Assembly (NCBI GenBank): GCA_041658205.1
Contig: JBBAAO010000001.1
Coordinates: forward strand, 2,480,001 to 2,544,000
Source: Bacteroidota bacterium
Lineage (GTDB): Bacteria > Bacteroidota > Ignavibacteria > UBA10030 > UBA8401
Length of the DNA stretch: 64,000 bases
Reading direction: 5' to 3'
Shown piece by piece: positions 34,317 to 43,294 of the stretch. Within the stretch, counting starts at the first letter, position 1. Each line of letters starts with the position of its first letter. The notes under the pieces are model-generated. The model was not told the origin of the DNA and did no database searches. It saw only the letters and a program-made list of their open reading frames with translations. Both the position numbers and the translations under genes were made by a program.

Positions 34317-36449
34317 ATGTCAGAAGAAAAAAAGAACGAACAACACCAAAAACAGGGTGATAAACAACATGAGAAGCGTCAGTTTCTTCCTAAACTGAAG
34401 AAGCCAAAAATGTCGAATCGAAACGACGACGAATTCAACTGGGGCAAAGCCTTTCGCGTTGTGTTGAGTTGGTCAGCGATTATTATGGCTGTCTTTGTTG
34501 TGATGACTATTTTCAAAGGTGCTGAAGCAACTGAATATGAAATAACATTCACGCAGTATCAGGAGTTATTGAACAATAACCAGATCGCCAAAGCGACTGT
34601 AAAAAAATCAAATCTGAATGATTTTGATTTTCATGGTATCATGCGTGAACCGCAAGAGATTACCCTCTCAACCGGAAAACGAGTGAAAGTGGAAAAATTC
34701 ACCCTCACTCTTCCCTATACGAATATCGATGACGCAGTGATCGCACAATGGAATACCCATAACGTTGCATTCAATATTTCGAAAGATGACGGGATCTGGA
34801 CGAATATGCTGATCACTGCCCTTCCGTGGATCATCATTATTGGTATCTGGATTTTCATCTTCCGCAGAATGCAGGGCGGAGGCACAAAAGGTATTTTCTC
34901 GTTTGGCAAAAGCCGAGCGAAAATGTTGAATGAAGGACAGATCAGAATCACGTTTGCCGATGTTGCCGGTTGCGACGAGGCAAAAACAGAATTGCAGGAA
35001 GTGATTGAATTCTTACGCGATCCGGCAAAGTTTCAAAAACTCGGCGGGAAAATTCCACGCGGCGTGTTATTGCTTGGCCCTCCCGGCACTGGAAAAACAT
35101 TATTAGCTCGCGCGGTTGCCGGCGAAGCAGGGGTTCCATTCTTCTCTATCAGCGGAGCGGACTTTGTAGAAATGTTCGTTGGTGTCGGAGCTAGCCGTGT
35201 AAGAGATTTGTTCGATCAAGGAAAGAAAAACGCGCCGTGCATTATCTTTATCGATGAAATCGATGCTGTTGGACGTCATCGCGGTGCAGGTCTCGGCGGC
35301 GGACATGATGAACGCGAACAGACTTTGAACCAATTGCTTGTTGAGATGGACGGCTTTGAACAAAACAACGGAGTTATACTGATCGCTGCAACTAATCGTC
35401 CGGATGTGCTGGATCCTGCATTAATGCGCCCGGGTCGTTTTGACCGTCAGGTTGTCGTCGATCGTCCGGATGTACGCGGACGTGAGGGAATCTTAAAAGT
35501 GCACACGAAAAATATTCCGTTGGCATTGGACATTAAATTGGAAATATTGGCAAAAGGTACACCCGGACTTTCGGGCGCTGATCTTGCCAATCTTGTAAAC
35601 GAAGCGGCACTTCTTGCTGCGCGCAAAAATCAAAAAGAAGTGACTATGCACGATTTTGAAGAGGCGAAAGATAAAGTGATGATGGGAACGGAACGAAAAT
35701 CGATGCTCATTTCGGATAAAGAAAAAAAGATTACGGCATACCATGAAGCGGGACATGTACTGGTAGCTAAATTTATTCCGGAATCGGATCCGATCCACAA
35801 AGTAACAATCATCCCGCGCGGACGCGCACTCGGTGTAACAACATCGCTTCCAATTGACGAGAAACACACGTACTCAAAACGGTATTTAGAGTCACTGATT
35901 GCGATGTTGTTCGGCGGACGAATGGCTGAAAAAATTGTGTTCAATGAATATACAACCGGCGCAGGCAATGATATTGAACGCGCCAGCAATCTTGCGCGCA
36001 AAATGGTCTGCGAATGGGGTATGAGCGAAAAAATGGGACCGCAGGCATACGGAGCAAAAGAAGAAGAACTCTTCCTCGGCCGTGAAGTGACAAAACATCA
36101 CAACTTCAGCGAAGAGACCGGAAGAATGATTGATGAAGAGGTGAAAAAAATTATCTCTACGGGTGAAAAACGTGCCAGTGATATCCTTTCCACGAACATT
36201 GATAAACTTCATGCGTTGTCCAATGTGTTGTTGGAACGAGAAATTCTGGACAGTGAGGAAATTGATAAAGTTTTACGCGGCGAACAACTTCCCGCTATCG
36301 TAAAGAATGGCAATGGCGCTCCTGTGGCAGATGTTCCATCAATTCCGGTCCCGGTGATTGAACAAGCCGTTGTTGTTGCAGCTCAAACAGATTCGAACGG
36401 AAAAAGTGAAAGTAAACCAAAACCTCGCTCCCGTGCACGTAAATCGTAA
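34317..36449 (+). CDS. ftsH: ATP-dependent zinc metalloprotease FtsH
   Basis: Hexameric membrane AAA+ protease that removes misassembled membrane proteins and regulatory proteins. The 710 residues have a charged cytosolic start (about 1-44) and two membrane helices (about 46-66 and 164-186) flanking the periplasmic domain. The AAA+ module has GPPGTGKT (about 253), Walker B IIFIDEIDAVG, and the second region of homology ATNRPDVLDPALMRPGRFDRQ. Zinc site HEAGH (about 475-479) with a downstream Asp-containing helix forms the protease. The C-terminal tail is Pro/Lys rich and variable. It follows tilS-hpt and leads by 3 bases into the kinase-like gene. Confidence 0.97.
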   Translation: MSEEKKNEQHQKQGDKQHEKRQFLPKLKKPKMSNRNDDEFNWGKAFRVVLSWSAIIMAVFVVMTIFKGAEATEYEITFTQYQELLNNNQIAKATVKKSNLNDFDFHGIMREPQEITLSTGKRVKVEKFTLTLPYTNIDDAVIAQWNTHNVAFNISKDDGIWTNMLITALPWIIIIGIWIFIFRRMQGGGTKGIFSFGKSRAKMLNEGQIRITFADVAGCDEAKTELQEVIEFLRDPAKFQKLGGKIPRGVLLLGPPGTGKTLLARAVAGEAGVPFFSISGADFVEMFVGVGASRVRDLFDQGKKNAPCIIFIDEIDAVGRHRGAGLGGGHDEREQTLNQLLVEMDGFEQNNGVILIAATNRPDVLDPALMRPGRFDRQVVVDRPDVRGREGILKVHTKNIPLALDIKLEILAKGTPGLSGADLANLVNEAALLAARKNQKEVTMHDFEEAKDKVMMGTERKSMLISDKEKKITAYHEAGHVLVAKFIPESDPIHKVTIIPRGRALGVTTSLPIDEKHTYSKRYLESLIAMLFGGRMAEKIVFNEYTTGAGNDIERASNLARKMVCEWGMSEKMGPQAYGAKEEELFLGREVTKHHNFSEETGRMIDEEVKKIISTGEKRASDILSTNIDKLHALSNVLLEREILDSEEIDKVLRGEQLPAIVKNGNGAPVADVPSIPVPVIEQAVVVAAQTDSNGKSESKPKPRSRARKS

Positions 36450-36452
36450 TGT

Positions 36453-37109
36453 ATGATTAACGCTGCGAATATTGATTATAAAGCGGAGATTGCTCGGAAA
36501 GCGATTCATTTCTGTTCACTCAGTATACCGATCATCTATTATTTTATCGAACGTGACCTAGCACTGCAGATTCTGGTGCCGGTCACGTTTGGTTTTTTAG
36601 TTGTTGACCTTTTGCGGTATTACCACAAACCGACTGCCGATCTCTTTTATATGGTGTTCCGATTTATGTTACGCAAACATGAACAGGACCACACTTCAAA
36701 ACGATTGAACGGTGCAACCAACGTATTAATTGCCGCAACAATCTGCGTAGTCGTATTCCCAAAATTGATTGTATTGACCGCATTTCCCATTCTTATTATC
36801 TCCGACTCTGTCGCTGCATTATTTGGACGGCGGTTCGGGAAGAAAAAATTTTTGAAAAAAAGTGTTGAGGGAAGCACAGCGTTTTTTGTCTTTGCTCTGC
36901 TCGTTATTTATTTTACCCCCAAAGTCGAATATTCAAGCACCGAATATCTTATCGGAGCAATTGCTGCGTTGGTCGGAACTGTTGTAGAAGCAGGAGCTTG
37001 GAAAATAGACGACAATCTCTCGATTCCACTCTCCGTGGGAGCGATTATGTGGGGATTATATTTTATATTATACCCATCAGTTAATCTGTTCACAATAACT
37101 TTTCATTAA
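36453..37109 (+). CDS. Integral membrane polyprenol/diacylglycerol kinase-like protein (SEC59/DGK1 type)
   Basis: A 218-residue protein with about six to seven membrane helices. It contains the hallmarks of the SEC59/DGK1/VTE5 group of CTP-dependent lipid kinases: EIARKAIHFCSLSIPI at the start, DSVAALFGRRFGKKKFLKKSVEGSTAFFV in the middle, and GAIAALVGTVVEAGAWKIDDNLSIPL near the end. The D-S-x-A-x-x-x-G-x-x-x-G and K-S-x-E-G-S motifs are those of the cytidylyltransferase-like superfamily. Whether the lipid is undecaprenol, diacylglycerol or phytol is not readable. Close spacing to ftsH suggests co-transcription. Confidence 0.82.
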   Translation: MINAANIDYKAEIARKAIHFCSLSIPIIYYFIERDLALQILVPVTFGFLVVDLLRYYHKPTADLFYMVFRFMLRKHEQDHTSKRLNGATNVLIAATICVVVFPKLIVLTAFPILIISDSVAALFGRRFGKKKFLKKSVEGSTAFFVFALLVIYFTPKVEYSSTEYLIGAIAALVGTVVEAGAWKIDDNLSIPLSVGAIMWGLYFILYPSVNLFTITFH

Positions 37110-37163
37110 ACACACATTGGTTATCCCGCTGCACTATGAGGGTAACTTTATCTCAAGATTGTT

Positions 37164-38036
37164 ATGAGTAAACTCAAATTTGGCTTGCCAAAAGGAAGTC
37201 TTCAGGAATCCACACTTCAACTGTTATCAAAAGCTGGATTCAATTTTTCTGTTTCGTCACGCTCTTACTTCCCTTCTGTTGATGATGAAGAACTGGAAGG
37301 AATGCTCATTCGCGCACAGGAAATTCCACGGTATGTAGAAGACGGCGTGTTCGATGCGGGACTAACAGGTCACGATTGGATCATTGAAAATGGCGTAGAT
37401 ATTGTCAGTGTCTGCGATCTTATCTATTCTAAGCAGTCGATGAGAAAAGTAAAGTGGGTTCTTGCTGTCCACGAAGACTCTTCCGTAAGAACAGTTAAAG
37501 ATCTTGAAGGAAAACGGATTGCAACGGAAGTTGTAGGCATCACAAAAGCCTATCTGCAGAAACATGGTGTAAAAGCTGCTGTGGAGTTTTCTTGGGGAGC
37601 TACAGAAGTAAAAACTCCGGATCTTGTTGATGCCATCGTTGAGGTGACGGAGACCGGCAGTTCACTGCGCGCCAATAAACTCCGCATTGTCGATGTTGTC
37701 CTCGAATCCAATACTAAACTGATTGCCAATAAAACCAGTTGGAATGATCCGTGGAAACGAGAAAAGATTGAGAACCTCGCAATGTTATTACAAGGAGCCA
37801 TCAATGCGGGTTCGCGCGTGGGATTAAAGATGAATCTAAAAAAGGTCGACCTGGAAAAAATTGTCGCTCTTATTCCTGCACTTCGCAAACCAACTATTTC
37901 TCAACTTTCGGATTCAGACTGGGTTGCGATCGAAACTATCCTTGAAGAAAAAGTTGTCCGCGCAATCATACCGCAGTTGAAACGTGCCGGTGCTGAAGGG
38001 ATCATCGAATACCCACTGAATAAAGTGATTTACTAA
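37164..38036 (+). CDS. hisG: ATP phosphoribosyltransferase, long form
   Basis: First step of histidine synthesis, joining ATP and PRPP. The 290 residues match the long (HisZ-independent) form. The bilobal catalytic part starts KLKFGLPKGSLQESTLQLLSKAGF and has GLTGHDWIIENGVDIV, KRIATEVVGITKAYL and the PRPP loop VEVTETGSSLRANKLRIVDVV. The C-terminal HisG_C domain (about 210-290: KVDLEKIVALIPALRKPTISQLSDSDWVAIETILEEK) is the allosteric histidine-binding module. No other his gene is present, so the pathway is scattered. A strong terminator follows. Confidence 0.96.
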   Translation: MSKLKFGLPKGSLQESTLQLLSKAGFNFSVSSRSYFPSVDDEELEGMLIRAQEIPRYVEDGVFDAGLTGHDWIIENGVDIVSVCDLIYSKQSMRKVKWVLAVHEDSSVRTVKDLEGKRIATEVVGITKAYLQKHGVKAAVEFSWGATEVKTPDLVDAIVEVTETGSSLRANKLRIVDVVLESNTKLIANKTSWNDPWKREKIENLAMLLQGAINAGSRVGLKMNLKKVDLEKIVALIPALRKPTISQLSDSDWVAIETILEEKVVRAIIPQLKRAGAEGIIEYPLNKVIY

Positions 38037-38042
38037 TATCAG

Positions 38043-38079
38043 AAACAGCTCACAGTTCTTAAAGACCTGTGAGCTGTTT
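38043..38079 (+). terminator. Terminator after hisG
   Basis: Perfect 13-bp stem AAACAGCTCACAG / CTGTGAGCTGTTT with an 11-base loop, immediately after the hisG stop. Confidence 0.75.
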
Positions 38080-38104
38080 AGAAAATGTCACATGCAATTC
38101 CTTT

Positions 38105-38136
38105 CTTGAATCTCGCCCCATCTCTTTCTACATTTG
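38105..38136 (+). promoter_or_regulatory. Bacteroidota-type promoter of the amidase gene
   Basis: CTTGA near 38105-38109 and a full TACATTTG -7 box (38129-38136) with 19-20 bases between match TTTG-N19-TAnnTTTG. The predicted start of transcription near 38143 lies after an in-frame ATG at 38134, so that ATG cannot be the start on this transcript. Confidence 0.6.
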
Positions 38137-38172
38137 TGTCACTTGTACCGGGTTAACATTTGGAGACACATT

Positions 38173-39936
38173 TTGAAATCAATTTCAATTCTGATCCTAC
38201 TCGCATTACCTCTTCTTTCGCAGACTAATGATTCCCTCTTTCTTCGCGTCGTACTTCCTGAAAAGGACACAGTTGTCTATAGTGCATCACGACATCGGAT
38301 TGCCGCCTCAACGAACATTACTTCGAGAGCATTCATCAATTACAAAGAAGCAAAAGTGTATGCCAGCGGTGCATTTGTTGGAATGCATTTTATCGCTTCC
38401 GACACTACGCAGTTACACATTGCCGTATTCAATGAAAAGGGTGATTCGTTATACAAGGATATTCTTTTTCTGAAACCGGTTTTAAAAAAATATCCAGACG
38501 GGGAAATCTATATCGACAACGTCTCATCTCCCCAAGAAGACATGTGGCTGACCGCTGGTGATATTGTTGAAATTCGAATGAGAGGAACTCCCGGGCAGCA
38601 GCCAGAATTCTCAATTGATGGAGTGGAATCTGGAATTCCCATGCGCGAAATAACGGCAAAAAACGGTGCGGGAACAGGAAGTTATATTGGTCAATACAAA
38701 GTCCTGCCGAATGACAACTGTGTGGACGCTTTGGTTGAAGTCCGTATGAGACGAAATTTTTTTAGCAGTGAAAAGGCAATTGCAAAAGGAAAAATTTCCA
38801 TTATTCAGGATTCCCTTCCTCGTGTTGCCGAATTAACCGGCAAACGACCTTTTCTCAATGCAGGACTTGGCACGGACCGTTTGGGAGGCGCTAAATTAGG
38901 TTTTCTTGTTGAAGGAGTTCGTATACTTATCACGGGAAAAGTTGGTGCTCAATATCGTGTAAAGTTATCCGATGGAATGGAAGCTTGGCTTCCGCAGGAG
39001 TACGCGCAACTTCTTCCGATGAATACACCTCTCCCCTCAACACTTACTGGCTCCATCTCCATTAATGGAAATGATTTCGAGGATGTCGTTCGCGTGGGTC
39101 TTGGACAAAAAGTTCCGTATACCAGCGAACAAGTAACAGATCCAATGGCAATTGTAGTCAATATATTCGGTGCAACATCGAATACAAATTGGATTACACA
39201 TCAGCTTTCCGCAATTGGAATTCAACAAGTAAAAAGCACTCAGATCGGTGCAGAACAATTTCAATTAACGATTCTATTAAAGCATAAACAGCATTGGGGG
39301 TACGACATATCGTACGAAGGGAGTTCCATGCGAATTCGTGTGCGACGTCCTCCGGTTGTTGCGGATTCCATTAGACCGTTGTTAAAACTGACCGTCGCAA
39401 TTGATGCCGGACATGGAATCGGAAGCGAAGGAGCGAAAGGCGCAACCGGAGCAATTGAAAAGAACGTTACACTGGCAATTGCCAAGGAACTGAATACACA
39501 ATTGCAGGCTAAAGGTATCAACACTATTATGACGCGGGAAACTGATGATAATGTGACCATGACAGACCGAGCAGATAAAGTAATCAATGGCGGAGTCCAT
39601 CTCTTCGTGAGCGTTCATTGCAACTCCATTGGTGAGAGTAGCGATCCTGAACAGATAAAAGGAACAAGCACCTATTATCGTTATCCCGGATACAAATCTC
39701 TTTCCGATATTATGTATAAAAAAATGTTGACACTTGGTCTTACAGAATGGGGTGTTACAGGAAATTTCAATTTTTCACTCAGCGGACCAACACAATTTCC
39801 AAACGTCCTTGTTGAAACTGCTTTTCTTTCAAATCCTGAAGATGAAATGAAACTGATTGATGAAAATTTCCAGAAGCAGATTGCAACAAAGATTATTGAA
39901 GGATTGGAAGAATTTGTGAGGATATATGCAAAATGA
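38173..39936 (+). CDS. N-acetylmuramoyl-L-alanine amidase (Amidase_3) with long N-terminal region
   Basis: Periplasmic zinc enzyme cutting the MurNAc-L-Ala bond of peptidoglycan. A TTG start at 38173 is chosen: GGAG lies 7 bases upstream, a clean signal peptide follows (KSISILILLALPLLSQ), and the likely promoter sits over the alternative ATG at 38134. The first about 385 residues are beta-rich, with an SH3-like stretch (GLGTDRLGGAKLGFLVEGVRILITGKVGAQYRVKLSDGMEAWLPQEY) and an AMIN-like region. The Amidase_3 domain has zinc ligands in DAGHG, IEKN and SVHCNS, and the catalytic Glu in VETAFLSNPEDE. Expected to act in cell separation or wall remodelling. Monocistronic. Confidence 0.88.
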   Translation: MKSISILILLALPLLSQTNDSLFLRVVLPEKDTVVYSASRHRIAASTNITSRAFINYKEAKVYASGAFVGMHFIASDTTQLHIAVFNEKGDSLYKDILFLKPVLKKYPDGEIYIDNVSSPQEDMWLTAGDIVEIRMRGTPGQQPEFSIDGVESGIPMREITAKNGAGTGSYIGQYKVLPNDNCVDALVEVRMRRNFFSSEKAIAKGKISIIQDSLPRVAELTGKRPFLNAGLGTDRLGGAKLGFLVEGVRILITGKVGAQYRVKLSDGMEAWLPQEYAQLLPMNTPLPSTLTGSISINGNDFEDVVRVGLGQKVPYTSEQVTDPMAIVVNIFGATSNTNWITHQLSAIGIQQVKSTQIGAEQFQLTILLKHKQHWGYDISYEGSSMRIRVRRPPVVADSIRPLLKLTVAIDAGHGIGSEGAKGATGAIEKNVTLAIAKELNTQLQAKGINTIMTRETDDNVTMTDRADKVINGGVHLFVSVHCNSIGESSDPEQIKGTSTYYRYPGYKSLSDIMYKKMLTLGLTEWGVTGNFNFSLSGPTQFPNVLVETAFLSNPEDEMKLIDENFQKQIATKIIEGLEEFVRIYAK

Positions 39937-40058
39937 AAAGTGAGTTATTTCGTTATGCACTTAAACGGAATCTGGTTGTGCGATTGGAAAACAGACTGCC
40001 AAAATAATTTGCAGGATAAACGTTATTGATACTGGAATTATATTAGAAAATTATTAAC

Positions 40059-41597
40059 ATGATGACCACTTTGAACGGCAATTCACTTACCATCTCTGAT
40101 CTGTACTCAACTTCGACAGATTTCACAAATAAAATTACTCTTGCCCCATCTGCAAAAAAAGCGATGCAAAAATCTCGCGCTCTTGTTGAAGAATGGCTTG
40201 CAAGTGATGAAGTGATCTACGGTGTGACCACCGGATTTGGTGAATTTGCGAATGTACGCATACCATTGGATAAGATTGAACTATTGCAGCGAAATCTTAT
40301 TGTCAGTCACGCCGCCGGTGCCGGCGACCCGCTGCCGTATGAAGTCGTGAGGGCAATGATGGTCCTTCGCATCAATGCACTTGCAAAAGGTTTTTCCGGC
40401 ATACGACCTGAAACAGTGGAGTTTATCGTGCGCTTTTTTAATGCGGGACTCATTCCGGTTGTTCCGTCGCAAGGATCAGTCGGCTCAAGTGGTGATCTCG
40501 TACAATTGGCTCACCTTGTTCTTACTATGATGGGACATGGAAAAATATTCAACAGCAAGTCAGGAAAAATAGAAAATGCAAAATCACTTTTAACAAAAAA
40601 TAAATTACGCCCGCTCCGTTTGACTGCAAAAGAAGGTCTTGCACTCATCAATGGCACACAAATGATGACCGCGTATGCTTCCCTCATCACTCACGAATCT
40701 CTGCAATTGATGAAGCTGGCCGATATCTCTTGCGCATTGAGTGTTGAAGCATTAAAAGGAACCGATACTGCCTTCGACGAACGAATTCACAAACTCCGTC
40801 CGTATAAAGGACAACTTGCCGCTGCTGCAAATCTTCGAACTCTGTTGCAACAAAGTGAGATCCGTGAATCGCACAGACACAACGATGATCGCGTACAGGA
40901 TGCTTATTCGTTACGATGTGCACCGCAGGTCCATGGAGCTTCGCGCGATGCGCTGGAGTACGTCGCTTCGAAAGTCGAGATCGAAATCAACTCTGCCAAT
41001 GATAATCCACTTATTTTTCCGGATGATAAACAACATCTGGAAGGAGGAAATTTTCACGGACAACCGATGGCGCTGGCAATGGATTTTGCTGGAATTGCGA
41101 TTGCAGAATTTGCCAACATCTCCGAACGACGAATCGAACGAATGGTCAATGGCGCGCTGAGTCGTCTTCCCCGCTTTCTTACAACCAACGGAGGATTAAA
41201 TTCCGGATTAATGATTGCACAGTACACCGCCGCATCGCTTGTATCGGAAAATAAAGTGCTTGCACATCCGGCAAGCGTTGATTCAATACCCACTTCCGCA
41301 AATCAAGAAGATCACAATTCCATGGGATCAATCGCAGCCCAAAAATGCTGGCGGATCTTAAAAAATGCACAGACAGTGATTGCCATTGAAATGATGACTG
41401 CCGCACAAGGAATTGATTTTCATGCACCACTCAAATGCGGCAAAGGAACGAACGCTGCATATCAAACAATCCGCAATAACATCCCCCATCTTAACGAAGA
41501 CCGAATTTTACACAACGATATACAGAAAGCATTGGGACTGGTGAAAAATGGTGCCGTACTTTCAACTGTTGAACGAAAGATCGGTTTACTAAAATAA
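40059..41597 (+). CDS. hutH: Histidine ammonia-lyase (MIO enzyme) with Ser-Ser-Gly triad
   Basis: Deaminates L-histidine to urocanate. The 512 residues match HutH throughout: Tyr in YGVTTGFGEFANV, RNLIVSHAAGAGDPL with the Ser-His pair that favours histidine over phenylalanine or tyrosine, NDNPLIF, QEDHNSMGSIAAQ and AIEMMTAAQGIDF. The self-formed MIO cofactor normally comes from Ala-Ser-Gly; here positions 143-145 read Ser-Ser-Gly (GSVGSSGDLVQLAHL). The essential Ser and Gly are kept, so MIO formation is still plausible. No hutU, hutI or hutG lies nearby. Confidence 0.88.
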   Translation: MMTTLNGNSLTISDLYSTSTDFTNKITLAPSAKKAMQKSRALVEEWLASDEVIYGVTTGFGEFANVRIPLDKIELLQRNLIVSHAAGAGDPLPYEVVRAMMVLRINALAKGFSGIRPETVEFIVRFFNAGLIPVVPSQGSVGSSGDLVQLAHLVLTMMGHGKIFNSKSGKIENAKSLLTKNKLRPLRLTAKEGLALINGTQMMTAYASLITHESLQLMKLADISCALSVEALKGTDTAFDERIHKLRPYKGQLAAAANLRTLLQQSEIRESHRHNDDRVQDAYSLRCAPQVHGASRDALEYVASKVEIEINSANDNPLIFPDDKQHLEGGNFHGQPMALAMDFAGIAIAEFANISERRIERMVNGALSRLPRFLTTNGGLNSGLMIAQYTAASLVSENKVLAHPASVDSIPTSANQEDHNSMGSIAAQKCWRILKNAQTVIAIEMMTAAQGIDFHAPLKCGKGTNAAYQTIRNNIPHLNEDRILHNDIQKALGLVKNGAVLSTVERKIGLLK

Positions 41598-41756
41598 ATT
41601 CCGTCCATGGACAATGCAAGTCTGAATAAAACACATTTGAGATAGCCTCTACTAACAATGTTGTTTTAGTAATTATTGCAGATTGTTTCCTGAACGACAT
41701 TCTTTACACCCTTCAGATTATTTCCAGAAAAAAGACTCTCTCTTTTCGTATATTAT

Positions 41757-43016
41757 ATGGAAATGAAGCCAACTATTGAAATAATGTCCCCGGCCGGATC
41801 GTGGGATTCCCTTTCCGCAGCACTACACGCTGGTGCAGATTCAATCTATTTTGGTGTGGAACAATTAAACATGCGGGCTAAATCTTCGAATAATTTTACG
41901 TTTGAAGACCTTCCAAAAATTGCTGAGCGTTGTGCAGAGTATCATGCAAGATCTTACATTACACTCAATACCATTATGTATGATCACGACCTTCAGCTAA
42001 TGAGAAAAATTGTCGACGCATCCAAAGCAAACGGAATTACTGCCGTCATAGCATCAGATCATTCTGTAATGATGTATGCAAAAAAGAAAAATGTTGAACT
42101 GCATATATCCACACAAATGAATATTACCAACATCGAAACGATCGAATATTTTTCCGCATTTGCCGATGTGATGGTGCTTTCACGCGAACTTTCACTCTCA
42201 CAAGTATCCGATATTACACGCCAGATTAAACGCAAAAATATCTGCGGACCGTCCGGTAAGTTAATTCAAGTGGAAGTGTTTGCCCATGGGGCTCTTTGTA
42301 TGGCAGTATCCGGAAAATGTTATCTCAGTCTTCATACTCATTTTTCATCCGCCAACCGTGGTGCATGCATTCAAAATTGCAGACGCGACTATATCGTTAC
42401 AGATAAAGAGACAGGGTATGAACTCGAAATTGACAATGAATATATCATGTCGGCAAAGGATCTTTGCACAGTCGATTTCTTGGATAAGATAATCAACGCC
42501 GGGGTGAGTGTATTGAAGATTGAAGGAAGAGGACGTTCCCCGGAATATGTCCACACAACAACGAAATGTTATAAAGAAGCGGTACTTTCCATTATGGAAG
42601 GAACGTACACAAAAGAAAAAATCAATCTATGGAAGGAAGAACTTTCTACAGTGTACAACCGTGGATTTTGGGATGGCTATTATCTCGGTAGGACAATGGG
42701 AGAATGGAGCAATTCCGAAGAGTCTCTTGCCACAAAACGAAAGATTTATCTTGGCAAAGGGTTGAACTATTTTGAACAACCGAAAATTGGATATTTCAAA
42801 ATTGAATCTCAATCACTCGATGTCGGAGATGAAATTATTATTACCGGCCCAACCACAGGATATGTTCATGCCATAGCAACGGAACTTCGCGTCAATGATA
42901 TAAGCGTCCAACACGCGGTCAAAGGTGATTGCGTGACAATTCCCATCAACGAAATGATCCGACCGTCAGATTCGATCTATAAATTGGTCGAAAACAGAAC
43001 GGGAGATGCGCAGTAG
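41757..43016 (+). CDS. Peptidase U32 family protein (tRNA/rRNA hydroxylation type)
   Basis: A 419-residue protein. The barrel begins IEIMSPAGSWDSLSAALHAGADSIYFG, the U32 signature. Cysteines in GKCYLSLHTHFSSANRGACIQNCRRDY and SAKDLC resemble the iron-sulfur ligands of RlhA/TrhP, which hydroxylate RNA rather than cleave proteins. The C-terminal beta domain (QSLDVGDEIIITGPTTGYV) is also typical. A small ferredoxin gene follows directly, fitting an Fe-S redox enzyme better than a peptidase. TrhP (5-hydroxyuridine in tRNA, prephenate dependent) is the closest guess; collagenase-like annotation is misleading. Confidence 0.85.
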   Translation: MEMKPTIEIMSPAGSWDSLSAALHAGADSIYFGVEQLNMRAKSSNNFTFEDLPKIAERCAEYHARSYITLNTIMYDHDLQLMRKIVDASKANGITAVIASDHSVMMYAKKKNVELHISTQMNITNIETIEYFSAFADVMVLSRELSLSQVSDITRQIKRKNICGPSGKLIQVEVFAHGALCMAVSGKCYLSLHTHFSSANRGACIQNCRRDYIVTDKETGYELEIDNEYIMSAKDLCTVDFLDKIINAGVSVLKIEGRGRSPEYVHTTTKCYKEAVLSIMEGTYTKEKINLWKEELSTVYNRGFWDGYYLGRTMGEWSNSEESLATKRKIYLGKGLNYFEQPKIGYFKIESQSLDVGDEIIITGPTTGYVHAIATELRVNDISVQHAVKGDCVTIPINEMIRPSDSIYKLVENRTGDAQ

Positions 43017-43023
43017 AAATCGG

Positions 43024-43263
43024 ATGATTCGCATTATTCACTTTAGAGAGAAATGTATCGGCTGTAATGCGTGTGTTGAACTTGCACCCGAACGCTGGAA
43101 AATGTCCAGGAAAGATGGGAAAAGCGTTCTTCTGGAAGCAAGTGAGAAGAATAATATCTTTACCACTCTTGTCGGTGATGATGAGTGGAAAAAAAATCAC
43201 CTTGCCGCAAAAATGTGTCCAACAAATATTATTAAAGTAGAAAAGATTCAAAGAAAATTGTAG
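43024..43263 (+). CDS. Single-cluster [4Fe-4S] ferredoxin
   Basis: A 79-residue protein, MIRIIHFREKCIGCNACVELAPERWKMS..., with CxxCxxC (C11, C14, C17) and a distant Cys-Pro (KMCPTNII), the ligand set of one [4Fe-4S] cluster. An in-frame ATG at 43006 would overlap the U32 gene by 11 bases and add six residues. 43024 is preferred because the conserved I-x-x-x-E-K-C-I-G-C core starts soon after, but neither start has a good ribosome site. The tight link to the U32 gene suggests it delivers electrons to that enzyme. Confidence 0.85.
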   Translation: MIRIIHFREKCIGCNACVELAPERWKMSRKDGKSVLLEASEKNNIFTTLVGDDEWKKNHLAAKMCPTNIIKVEKIQRKL

Positions 43264-43294
43264 ATTAGAATAATAATTTATTTTAGGACACACT

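Noticed and set aside
40059..41597. Phenylalanine or tyrosine ammonia-lyase instead of HutH
   Set aside because: The selectivity position reads Ser-His (LIVSHAAG), as in histidine enzymes; PAL/TAL carry Phe-Leu or Leu-His-type pairs there.
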